DNA of 64,000 bases from Gnetum montanum (Eukaryota > Streptophyta > Gnetopsida > Gnetales > Gnetaceae): the NCBI GenBank assembly GCA_015680685.1, contig MNCI01002843.1, positions 160,075-224,074 of the forward strand, given 5' to 3'. The number at the start of each line of letters is the position of its first letter. Position 1 is the stretch's first letter. A model generated the notes under the pieces. The model saw nothing but the letters and a program-made list of their open reading frames with translations. It ran no database searches and was not told the origin of the DNA. Shown here one piece after another: positions 55,511 through 64,000 of the stretch. Both the position numbers and the translations under genes were made by a program.

Positions 55511-56108
55511 TACCATAAATAGCTCAAAACAAGGCACTTTCAAGTTCAATTCATCAATCACAATCAAGCAATGCTTGCACTTCAAGAATCAAGCTTCAAA
55601 ATTCCAAAATTTGGTGAAAATTACAAGTTTTTGTTCACACACGCCAAGGTCACACTGCAGCGTGAGTGTCGCATGCACACACTCAAGTCACACTCAGACA
55701 AAATCAACTCACACTGGAAATTCTTGTCAAGTAAAAATACTTCAAACAACCACAGAAACACTTGAATCGACATCCTACAGTAGTCAAGTCAGAAATCCAG
55801 AAGTTTCAAGAGAGCTAGAGTCAATTTCTCTTGTTGTACATTGACATTTCATAGTAAATTTTCATCATTTGTGACCTTGACAAGCTCTTACGCTCCGAAT
55901 TGCATGTGCTTCCATGAGCATAAGCTAGCTTGGGCAAGTTGTCACACGTTGTAAGATACAATGCATCTGGTCTAGAACGTAGCTTGCCCACACATGTCCA
56001 ACTCACATACAGTTGCCCATTGGACACGTTTCGCTAGATTTTCTTTCCTCTCATCTTCCAGTCGTTGATTCCATTCTCAAATTTCACACCCGAGCCCGGC
56101 CCAGCCCT

Positions 56109-56116
56109 ATAAATAC
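56109..56116 (+). promoter_or_regulatory. TATA box inside the 1.7-kb insertion
   Basis: TATAAATA on the plus strand, preceded by GC-rich CCCGGCCCAGCCC, about 600 bases downstream of the palindrome repeats. Confidence 0.5.
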
Positions 56117-56684
56117 CCTATCAATTCACATAAACAGGGTTGGCAATTTGAAAGCCAGATGGCTTAGGAAACTCATACCAGCAATCCTTGGGTGCTCAGA
56201 TACACCTAAATCCTAGCATCCAACCACTTCCAAAATACATCGCATCAGCCCCGGGGGCTTGGCACTTGACTTGCCTTACTCACGTGTAGCTACGCTTTGA
56301 CCGGTGCACATCTTTTTCTAAGTAGTTTAGTTCAGTCTAGTTCATTTTTCCAACCATTACATTGTTCACTTTTTTTACACTCAATTTACTTTTACATTTT
56401 GCTTACAATACTAGTTCTGCATACGTATACGTTTCTGTTTACATTTCATATGCATTGTTTACATTTCAAACATCAATTACGATAACCCTAGTGTAGGCCA
56501 TAGCTTACGTTCAGGGAAGTCCTTGGTTGATTTGCATGTAGACCATCCAAGGAACTTTGCCTTCATTTTCTTTTCTAGCTTGCCCTCGGGTGAAGGCAGG
56601 GTCAGTTGTGTCTGCCCGACAATCTTTCGGTGTTTGTTTTCCCTTCCAACCTCACACCAACGATTTAGGTCAGTACACAAGCCA

Positions 56685-58080
56685 TCGTATGATACGAGGG
56701 CTTATCATTGGCCTATTCATGAGGAACCTTATTGCACTATGATCTATATGTATATATACTTTATATCCCAATACATAGTGTCTAAACTTTTCTAATGCAA
56801 ACACTACAGCCATTAATTCTTTCTCTATGGTAATGTAGTTAAGTTGTGCACCAGCGATACTTCTACTTGCACAGTGAATGTAATAAGGACGATTCTGGTC
56901 ATCTAACTGTGTAAGTATGGCTCCTAAGGCATAATTGGATGCGTCATTCATGATATGGAATGGTTTGGACTAGTTAGGATTTTGCAGAATGGGTGTTTCT
57001 ACTAGCTTCTATTTTATAGTTTGAAAAGCTAATTCACATTCCTTGGTCCACTCGAAAGGTACATCCTTTTTCATTAATTCCACCAATGGTTTGGCAACCT
57101 TTGAAAAGTTCTAAATAAATCTCCTATAGCAGCCAGTATGTCCAAGGAATGATAGAATATCTTTGATAGTTTNNNNNNNNNNNNNNNNNNNNNNNNNNNN
57201 NNNNNNNNNNNNNNNNNNNNNNNNNNNNNNNNNNNNNNNNNNNNNNNNNNNNNNNNNNNNNTGTTGGAAGATGCTTAGAACTAGTCGTTGAAATGTTGTA
57301 AGGGCATTGCATAAGCCAAATGACATCTATTTGTATGTAAACGTTCCCCAAGGATTGGTGAACGTAGTCTTGGCTTGGTCTTCTGGGGCTATTTCTATTT
57401 GATTATATCCACTATATTCATCCAGAAAATTGTAGTAGCAATGCCTTGTGATGGTGTCTAAGACTTGGTTAACAAATGGCAACAAAAAGTAATTTTGAAT
57501 GTTTCCATATTCAATAGCCTGAAATCTATGCACACCCTCCATGTGCCTCCCTTTTTAGGCACAATAACTAAGGGGCTAACGCATTTGCTATCAGTAATGG
57601 GGTATATGAACCCAGCCTTGAGAAGCTGTTCAATTTCTTCCTTGACTACTTGCTTCAGCTTTGGGTTTAAACACCTCTATGGTTGTCTTCGAGGCTTCAT
57701 GGAGGAGTCAGTGTAAATCCTATGTTGGCATATCCTAGGATCTATTCCAGTTAATTTAGGATATGACCAAACGAAGGCTTTTGACCATCTATTAATTACC
57801 TTTAGCAGTTCTTCTTTCTGTTGAGGAGCAAGCTTAGCGTTAATAATTACCAATTTTTCATTTTTAAGAAACATGTATTCCATACCAGTGGGCAATGGTT
57901 TCAGCTCAAGCGGCTCCTGCATAAATTTCTCAGGGATTTCCAACTTCCCCCAATTGACATTTTCAAGGTTAAGACTTGGAAGTTGGTGGTGGACTTGCTC
58001 TAATGCGTCTATGCTATCGATGTAAGCGCAAATCAAACCATCAATTGGTTCCATGCATATGAGTGAACTGCTTTCTTGAT
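56685..58080 (-). pseudogene. E4 reverse transcriptase and first part of RNase H
   Basis: RT begins after a linker (57677-58054: NVNWGKLEIPEKF, EPLELKPLP, FVWSYPKLTGIDP). The core motifs are readable around 57270-57620: VSPL-like and K-K-G residues, FLLPFVNQVLDT, LDEYSGYNQIEIAPEDQ and MSFGLCNALTTFQ. The Y/F-M-D-D box falls in the N gap (57173-57261). SFLGHTGCYRRFI follows the gap. RNase H starts in 56670-56951: MNDASNYALGAILTQ, ASRSIAGAQLNY, TIEKELMAVVFALEKFRHYVLG, I-D-H-S-A-I-R-F-L and PRIIRW, where the 1.7-kb insertion interrupts it. The initial catalytic Asp of RNase H appears as N-D-A-S (usually C-D-A-S). Confidence 0.85.
57173..57261. other. Assembly gap (89 N) over the RT active site
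   Basis: The N run replaces the segment expected to hold the catalytic aspartates of E4 RT. Its true length cannot be judged. Confidence 0.95.
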
Positions 58081-58760
58081 CAACTATGAGTCACTAGGTG
58101 CCTTCCTATTGTGTGGTTGCTACATATAGGCATCTTTGTATGTTGATCACTTGTGCACACTGATTGCATGTAGGCAATATTAAACTTTGCACAAACCATA
58201 ACCTTTACACACAATTACACCCTGTGTCACTATATGTGATGCACAGAACTTTCTTCTTCTCAATATTTCTAAATGTATTTTCCTTTGATATTTCTAGGGA
58301 AAGATCACAAATTCCTAGGCATGCGTCAATGGTGCTTAGCCATGCTCTTCCCATTATGATTGGGAAGTCCCCTTTACCGTTATTCACCTGCATCACTAGG
58401 AAGGCAAGTCAGTACAACCATCCACAAATAGTGTTAACAATGTCTTCCACCAGTCCTAATGGGACAGTGATGGACTAGTCAGCCAACTCTAGATGGATGT
58501 TGCTCTTTTTCAATGGAGGCAGGTTCCAGGCCTTGTAAGTTTCTTGAAAAATCAAGTTGACACTGGAACCTGAATCCAAAAGGGCCTTGCACGATGCATT
58601 TTTAGCGATTTGTAAGTATATCAGAGGAGTCCCAGGATCATAGAATTTCTTGGGAAGGTAGCTAGCTTTGATCTAATTGGTGATGACATGTGTTAGCATG
58701 ACTGTATGCATTGAGTGTAGTGGTTGAGTTGAAGGAGGCTCCGAAGCTTTAATTGATACT
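58081..58760 (-). pseudogene. E4 aspartic protease
   Basis: The catalytic loop near 58560-58580 is intact: A-L-L-D-S-G-S-S-V-N-L-I. Downstream, in 58205-58396, are MMQVNNGKGDFPIIMGRAWL, TIDACLGICDLSLEIS and the VLCITYSDTG stretch. It leads into the RT linker through LPSLNLENVNWGK, showing how the same tail continues in an element with pol. Stops and frame changes separate the loop from the C-terminal half. Confidence 0.8.
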
Positions 58761-61060
58761 TAGGCATCTAAGGAATCAGCCACTTGTGACTGCAAGGGCT
58801 TGGTTGGTCTGTTGGTTCTAAAGAAAGGTCTTTTCTTCATGTGGTTGTTGGAACCAATATTAGGTTAAGAGTTAACAGCCCTTGTGGCATTATGTTGTTG
58901 CAGCTGGGTAGGGATTTCACCCTGCATAGCTAGAGTAGATGGTAGTGGAGTTATTGGTGGAAGAGATGCAACCGAATGAGAAGAATGATATAGGTGCAGA
59001 ATATCACCCCTAGAAGAGGGAATCCCATAATACTCGTAAGCTTGGTAGTAAGGTTGAGGAGTGATGTGACCAGTAGAGTCACATGGGAAGATTGGCTGCT
59101 GCACGTAATATCCATATGGATCAAGTTGTCGGTAAGGATACTGTTGCCTTGGTAGTGGCATTCCCAATGATCGTGGGTGTTGCCACTATTGATATTGCTT
59201 AATTGGTTGTGGTGGAGTTTCACTTGGATAATATGTTAAGGGTTGGTGGAACTGTCTTGGGTTACCTTGGGGATAAGGTAACCTTTGGGGTGCTTGCCTT
59301 TTGTTTAATCGTGGGTTGAGTGCATACACCCCAGACTCCTGCAGATGTGAGATTACAAGGCAACATCCCTTAGGATGGTCATATTGACATATCTCACATC
59401 CACTATCATTGTCTATTTCCAAATCCACAACCTCTTCAATGATGGCAACTTTGCCCTTACCCTTGCTACATGCATGTTNGCAGTGACTCTTCTTCATCCT
59501 CAAAAAATCTTACTCCCCTCTTCCAAAGGGAAGGATCTCAGTTATACTCATCTACACTTTCTCTCTTCTGTAGCTCACCTTTTCCATAACAACTTGCTCC
59601 AATAGTCTTTGAATTTGATGGGACCTAAGCTCGGATAGTCTCCCTTGGGCATAAGTTCGAAGGATTCTTGTCATTTTAGGCCTAAGCCCATCCATGAGAT
59701 GGCATAGTTGATCCCTTTGCGAATAACTATGGCCAGGATAATGATGTAACAGTGCATAGTATCGGCCCATGGAAACATTGAAGGTTTCATGTTCTCCTTG
59801 TTTCCAACCTTGGATTTGCTTTCACAAATTAGACACTCAGGAGTACATTTGGTACTTGTCATTAAATAGTTCTAACATAGTACTCCACCTATGAATGGAT
59901 TTTGGTCCTAAGGACTAGTATTAGCTTTCTACTTCTTTAACTAGTGTCCATGGAAACAACTTAAGTTTTTGTCATTCGTTCTCTATATTTTGTAAGGCAC
60001 ACGCACCATGGAATGCTTGTAAGTGATTCTGAGGATCAGCATTGTATCCTCCTTCAGATCATGGGATATTATTCATATCTAATCTCTTGATCCTACTATC
60101 TTTCTAGTGCCTTGTTGGAATTCTAATAACCTCAATTATGTCCAACATACTTCAAGTAGCGAGTATGGGTTCATCGTGATTGTCTCGTCCATGGCATCTA
60201 TGATGCCTACGTTGTTCCCTAGTTTTCCCTCTTCTATGTCATGACTCTCTAGAGTGCCCTCATACCCTTTCCTGGTTGTTTTGCCTATGACTTCCACTTT
60301 TCCTACCTTTATTCCCATGGCCATTTTCTTTATGACTACCTCTAAACACTAAAGGAAAGGATGAAGGAGATGATGAAGGTGAAGAAGAAGGAGAACCATC
60401 ACCATGACAATGTTTGCCACATTCTCTTCGGTGGTCTCGGCCTCGATCACGATTATGATCACGATGTTCATCTTTATCATGTGTGCATGCCCCTTTTTCA
60501 TATCCTTTGTGCTCGTGGGTATCAAAACCTAGGTTATGAATAGTGAAATGAATGTTCTGATACACAACCCCTTGGCCAAAGTCAAGGGGAGGAACATCAT
60601 TGTGTGGGCAACTGCCTGAGGTAGGTTCACCACCCTCATTTTTTCTTAATACATGTGGGACATCCTGAGACCACTTATCCTTCAAAGGCTTATGATATCT
60701 CTCCTGTTTCAAGTCCCTTTGACATTGTGCCTCCATGGGATGGTATTCTCTTGAGTCATGGTCTTGCACAACATATTCTACGTGTAAGTGCGGCATGCCA
60801 ATTCATCTAAGAGCATGAAGAAGCATGCTTGGGACTGAACGATCGAGAGGTAACACTATGTTACCCTCTAAGTTTCACCAACATAGTTGTTCATCTTGAT
60901 GGAACATAAAGGTAAAGTTTGGTATATACTCATCGGGATGAATATATACCACACGAACTTGTTGAGGGACTGGCGGATCAACGTCATGTGTATTACATTG
61001 TTGATTATTTCTTGTTTCAGACCTAAGTGGTGAGGCACTTTCATATGAAAAAGGAGACAT
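58761..61060 (-). pseudogene. E4 gag
   Basis: The ATG at 61060 starts MSPFSYESASPLRSE. N-terminal block: VPQQVRVVYIHPDEYIPNF (875-1060 of 61 kb), without the stop found in GP1. Then a 178-codon frame (60260-60796) rich in His, Asp, Arg and Ser (HRDHNRDRGRDHRREC, DGSPSSSPSSSPSSF). The core is frame-shifted at about 59830-60130. Next come PGHSYSQRDQLCHLMDGL (59552-59770), a deletion-like join at the single N (59479), where roughly 200 bases of the acidic hinge are missing relative to GP1, and an intact CEICQYDHPKGCC near 59361-59402. A Gln/Pro-rich linker leads to the protease. Confidence 0.8.
59479..59479. other. Ambiguous base at a gag deletion junction
   Basis: One N joins the DEEESL-like hinge to the HACSKGKGKV segment. 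Compared with GP1 about 200 bases are absent here, so this is either a real deletion or a mis-join. Confidence 0.8.
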
Positions 61061-61177
61061 ACTTGTCTATTCAGTGTGCAATGTATTCTTGTTTATTATT
61101 TTCTCAATCAACCCTAAGGGTTCGTTCCAATGATGTGAATGATTTCCTATCTTCTAATTAGCGCACAAACAACTAAG

Positions 61178-61195
61178 TCCCCGACAATGGTGCCA
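61178..61195 (-). other. E4 primer-binding site (tRNA-Asp type)
   Basis: The minus strand reads TGGCACCATTGTCGGGGA, 15 of 18 matches to TGGCGCCGTTGCCGGGGA. One base separates it from the LTR. Confidence 0.9.
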
Positions 61196-61948
61196 ATGAT
61201 GAGCGGCGAGGTACCCCTATGCTCAACCATACGAATATGAGTGTTTCATGCATGATCTAGTTAAATTCCAAGGACTAAGTGCTTATTCTCCCTTGTGGAA
61301 TAAGGACGGGTTGGTTGGTTGTTATCTTCCCAAGCTTACCTGTATGTCACGATTATATGGTTAAGTAAGCTTGAGGCATATGATTTTTATAGCTTTTATG
61401 TTTTTATTTCTTGCGCTAGTAGGGAAAGAGAGAGATAACTAGGTGACTAATTTAACTTAACTACTCATTAACTAAGTTCTAACTAATCCTAACACTAGCA
61501 TCCGTTCCCACTTGTTGTACACATCCTAAACTAGTGCAACACTGCTGGGATTACCAAAGGCTAATTGTTACTGGGTTACCAAGCATTACACACATTCTTG
61601 AAGTGGTCGTGCTTGTGTAATTTAATGATTTTCTTAATTGATCAAAATGAATTTTTGTGCTAATAACATAAATGTAAAGTGCATAAAATAAAATAAATGC
61701 ATAAGAAAATAAAATAAAAGAAATGCATAAGAAAATAAATCTCAAGTGTTGCAAGGATGAATCAAAGAGCTCATGTTTATTTTTGTACACAAGGTATGCT
61801 CAGGTACACAATGCTCAAATAAAGATCCGTCCACACTTAGACCTCCTATTGTGGGCACTTAAAAAATATTCAAACTTTCAAACAAACTGCAAGAATTTTG
61901 CTACTTGACTCTTGAAAGACTTCCCTACAATTGTGCACCTGGGCACTG

Positions 61949-61956
61949 TATTTAGA
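61949..61956 (-). promoter_or_regulatory. Degenerate TATA box of E4 LTR
   Basis: The minus strand reads TCTAAATA at the position where GP LTRs have TATAAATA, just downstream of the U3 repeats. Confidence 0.4.
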
Positions 61957-61967
61957 GAATTGGGAGC

Positions 61968-62155
61968 AACTACTCTAATAATTAGAGTAACCACTCTAAT
62001 AATTAGAATAACTTCTAAAGCAACCGCTAGACTAACCACTCTAATAATTAGAATAACTACTAAAGTAACCACTAGAGTAATCGCTAGAGTAACCACTCTA
62101 ATAATTAAAGTAACCGCTAGAGTAACCACTCTAATAATTAGAGTAACTACTCTCA
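61968..62155. repeat. E4 U3 palindrome array
   Basis: CTCTAATAATTAGAG-like cores (15-base palindrome around a central A) start at 61972, 61993, 62039, 62096 and 62129, separated by GTAACCACTAGAGTAACC-like spacers. Peptides such as TLIIRVTTLIIR in either direction are translations of the repeat, not a gene. Confidence 0.9.
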
Positions 62156-63144
62156 TTAGAGATGATTTTGTGGATCAACATCATAGCCTCCCTCAAAGCG
62201 AGGGATGTTGTTCATGTCTAGCCTCTATATTCTACTATCCTTTACATGCTTTGTTGGAATCCTCATGACCTCTGCAATGTTTAACATGCTCTGAGTGACA
62301 AGTAGAGGTTCATCAAGGCCATAGTGATGGTGCCTACAATGTTCTCTACTAACCCTTCTTTCATGATGGTGGGTATCTCTAGATCGCCCATGCCTCCAAT
62401 CACGACTATCTTGACAATCCCTTCCATTGTTTCGGTCATCTCCATCATGGTCATGCCCTCTATGGCTATGATTTGAACCATATGAAGAAGATGATGATGA
62501 TGAAGGAGAAGAGGAAGGAGGGCTTGCATCGTGCTGATGCCTACCACCTTCTCTTCGATGATAGTGAGCACAATCACAATTATGACTTCCACTTGTCCCC
62601 TTGTCACGACTTACTCCTCTAGATTCATTTTTGTCATTGGATCTATTCCAACCAAAACTAGGATTATGAATTTTGGATTGCACATCCTAGTTGAGGGCTC
62701 CTTAACCAAAGTTAAAGAGAGGAGTGTCACCAAAAGAAAAGCCCTTAGAGAAGTGTTCACCTCAATCCAATGGGCCAAGCAGAGGTGAAAAAGTGTTTGA
62801 TTCCTTACCCTTCAAAATCTCATGTTGTTGCTCTAGCTGATGATTCCTTAACCTTTGTGCTTCAGTGGGATGGTAATCCTTAAATCGGGATCTTGCATCT
62901 AATACCCCTCGTGAATATGTTGAAGTCCATGTTGTGCAAGAATTAGCTAGATCATAGCTAGAACAAATAGATCCAATGGCAACACAATGTTGCCCTCCAT
63001 GTCATGCCACCATAGTATTTCATCTTGATGTAACATGAAGGGGAAGTCTAGTACATACTCATTAGAATGAGCATATACCACCTGGTATTGTTGAGGCACT
63101 TGGTCTGTCCTAGGTGGAGATAGACTCCTATGAGAAGAAGACAT
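62156..63144 (-). pseudogene. E5 gag N-terminal half, cut by E4
   Basis: The ATG at 63144 starts MSSSHRSLSPPRTDQVPQQ, then VVYAHSNEYVLDF and HQDEILWWHDMEGNIVLPLD, the family N-terminal block. A 152-codon frame (62225-62683) carries the His/Arg/Ser/Asp-rich segment (HNCDCAHYHRREGGRHQH, a long Ser run, then GDDRNNGRDCQDSRDWRHGR). The gag core begins (TQSMLNIAEVMRIPTKH...DSRI) but the sequence switches to the E4 LTR at 62155, within a stretch equivalent to the GGYNADPQN part of GP1. The remaining gag is missing. Confidence 0.8.
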
Positions 63145-63290
63145 TTTATATTAATGAATCGATATGCAGTGTGCAGTTAAGATTTAATTTAGTTGTAATA
63201 ATATTTTTTTTTGTAAGATTTGACCTTTAGGGTTTGAACAATGAGGTTACTAAGTTTCACTAAGTTTAGATAATGCACATAGAACTAAAG

Positions 63291-63308
63291 TCCTTGGCAA
63301 AAGTGCTA
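63291..63308 (-). other. E5 primer-binding site (decayed)
   Basis: The minus strand reads TAGCACTTTTGCCAAGGA, recognisable as the tRNA-Asp-type site by position, one base inside the LTR, with six mismatches. Confidence 0.65.
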
Positions 63309-63309
63309 A

Positions 63310-64000
63310 TGATGAGCAACGAGGTACCCCTACATTCAACCATACAAATCACAGGCATTCACGTGTGATCTAATCAAATTCCACAAACTTTAATTACCAA
63401 GTATGTTAGAGCTAAATGGTGAGATCGTGTTGTTTGTTCGTTGTCTTCCCAATCTTACTTGTGAAAAGCAAGTGTATGGTTAAGTGTGATTGAGGCACAA
63501 GATTTTTATCATTTTATGTTTTATCAATTTGATCACTAAAACAATAATGACAGTGAGAGTAATTAAATGCTAAGCAAACTATTATCTACTCTAGCCTAAC
63601 ACAAGTAACTTCCCCCACTTCCCAAACACATCCTGAACTTCATGTAAACACTATTGGGTTGTCAAACGCTAACCATTTCTAAGCTACCAAGTGTCACATG
63701 TATGTTTGAAGAGGTCGTCCTTATGTATTTTAATTAGTTTCTTAATTAATCAAAATTAATTACTGAATGAATAACGTTAAATGTGAACTGCATGAAATCA
63801 CAATGTATAAATGCATAAAGAAAGAAAGTCTCAAGTGTTGCAAGGTTGAATCAAAGAGCTCATCTTCATTACCAACACAATGGTGTGTTCAAGTACATCA
63901 ATGTTTGAATAAAGGTCCAATTACACTTAGACCTTCTATTGCGAGCACTTGGAAAATATTCTAACTCTCAAATGAACAAATTACAAGAATTTTGCTACTT
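63310..64000 (-). repeat. E5 5' LTR (partial, continues past the window)
   Basis: It begins TGATGAGCAACGAGGTACC like the other LTRs of the clan and follows the E4 LTR for most of its R/U5 half (CAAGTGTTGCAAGG, TCAAAGAGCTCAT, AATAAAGGTCC). The window ends before its U3. Confidence 0.8.

Larger units (their letters stand above)
54973..56684 (+). mobile_element. 1.7-kb insertion in E4 RNase H, type unresolved (LTR-like)
   Basis: ACAAGCCA occurs at both ends (54965-54972 and 56677-56684). The RNase H frame stops at one side and resumes at the other within these shared codons, so the segment is an insertion with an 8-bp direct flank. It carries palindrome repeats built on GTCACGCTGCAGCGTGAC in 55118-55680 and, downstream on the plus strand, TATAAATA at 56109-56116, the U3-TATA order of LTRs in this window. 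No TG...CA ends or terminal inverted repeats fit cleanly, and no protein is encoded. A solo LTR is possible, though the 8-bp flank would be unusual. Confidence 0.65.
54163..62155 (-). mobile_element. E4: autonomous-type relative with gag, protease, RT, RNase H and integrase
   Basis: The minus-strand order from the 5' LTR (61197-62155) is primer site, gag, protease, RT, RNase H, integrase, with a 1.7-kb insertion in RNase H (54973-56684). The 3' end (rest of integrase, 3' LTR) is missing. It carries the pol enzymes that the GP copies lack. Its gag and protease are close to those of the GP copies. Its 5' LTR splits the gag of E5 at 62156. Confidence 0.85.
61197..62155 (-). repeat. E4 5' LTR (959 bp)
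   Basis: Left end TGATGAGCGGCGAGG next to the primer site; right end ACTCTCA before E5 gag sequence. The R/U5 half resembles the GP LTRs, but the U3 start is different: instead of GCGATATCGC it has repeated CTCTAATAATTAGAG units. Confidence 0.85.

Noticed and set aside
61878-62268. Repeat peptides (TLIIRVTT-type) on both strands
   Set aside because: They are translations of the E4 U3 palindrome array and join across an LTR/gag boundary.
1-64000. CRISPR array or bacterial defence island
   Set aside because: No regular repeat-spacer pattern or prokaryotic operon. The repeats are LTRs, minisatellites or U3 arrays of plant retroelements.

Overview
The window looks like repeat-rich nuclear DNA of a land plant. 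It is AT-rich, has no bacterial gene organisation and no intact long ORF. Nearly everything recognisable is a transposable element of a plant lineage: Ty3/gypsy elements primed by tRNA-Asp, Ty1/copia elements primed by initiator tRNA-Met, an RTE-like LINE and a tRNA-derived SINE. The only host-gene homology I can name is a decayed, apparently processed eIF4A copy. I cannot name the species. Three assembly gaps or ambiguous bases (9 N, 89 N, 1 N) lie in or beside repeats.

Layout. 1-6796: a minus-strand Ty3/gypsy element (GP1) carrying only gag and protease, cut by the window edge inside its 3' LTR. 6797-15002: a plus-strand Ty1/copia element with a nearly complete minus-strand Ty1/copia element (7871-12655) nested in it. 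15003-18850: a degenerate palindrome-containing tandem array, the eIF4A pseudogene and an orphan exon-like ORF. 19050-29850: two very decayed minus-strand Tat-like gag or gag-protease remnants with LTR-like upstream regions. 30152-43528: a second gag-protease element on the minus strand (GP2), with a third on the plus strand (GP3, 36010-43346) inserted into its gag. Together they form a giant imperfect inverted repeat. 43529-52070: old sequence holding a minus-strand RTE-like LINE, a SINE with long target-site duplications, plus-strand LINE 3' ends, and a solo LTR whose empty site survives in an adjacent tandem copy. 52080-64000: minus-strand relatives of the same Ty3/gypsy clan that retain RT, RNase H and integrase (E4), nested in another element (E5). 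E4 carries a 1.7-kb insertion in its RNase H.

How the parts relate. GP1, GP2 and GP3 share LTRs (starting TGATGGG, ending CATCA), a tRNA-Asp-type primer site one base inside the LTR, gag, protease and the same roughly 2-kb non-coding tail in place of RT, RNase H and integrase. They look like a non-autonomous family needing enzymes from relatives such as E4. Two signals stand out. Each GP copy carries three polypurine-tract-like AGTCATGGGGG motifs at conserved spacing, one of them adjacent to the 3' LTR. Several different LTR families carry arrays of short palindromes just upstream of their TATA box. All coding regions contain stops or frameshifts, so this is a TE graveyard and not an expressed gene cluster. 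Boundaries of the older remnants are approximate.
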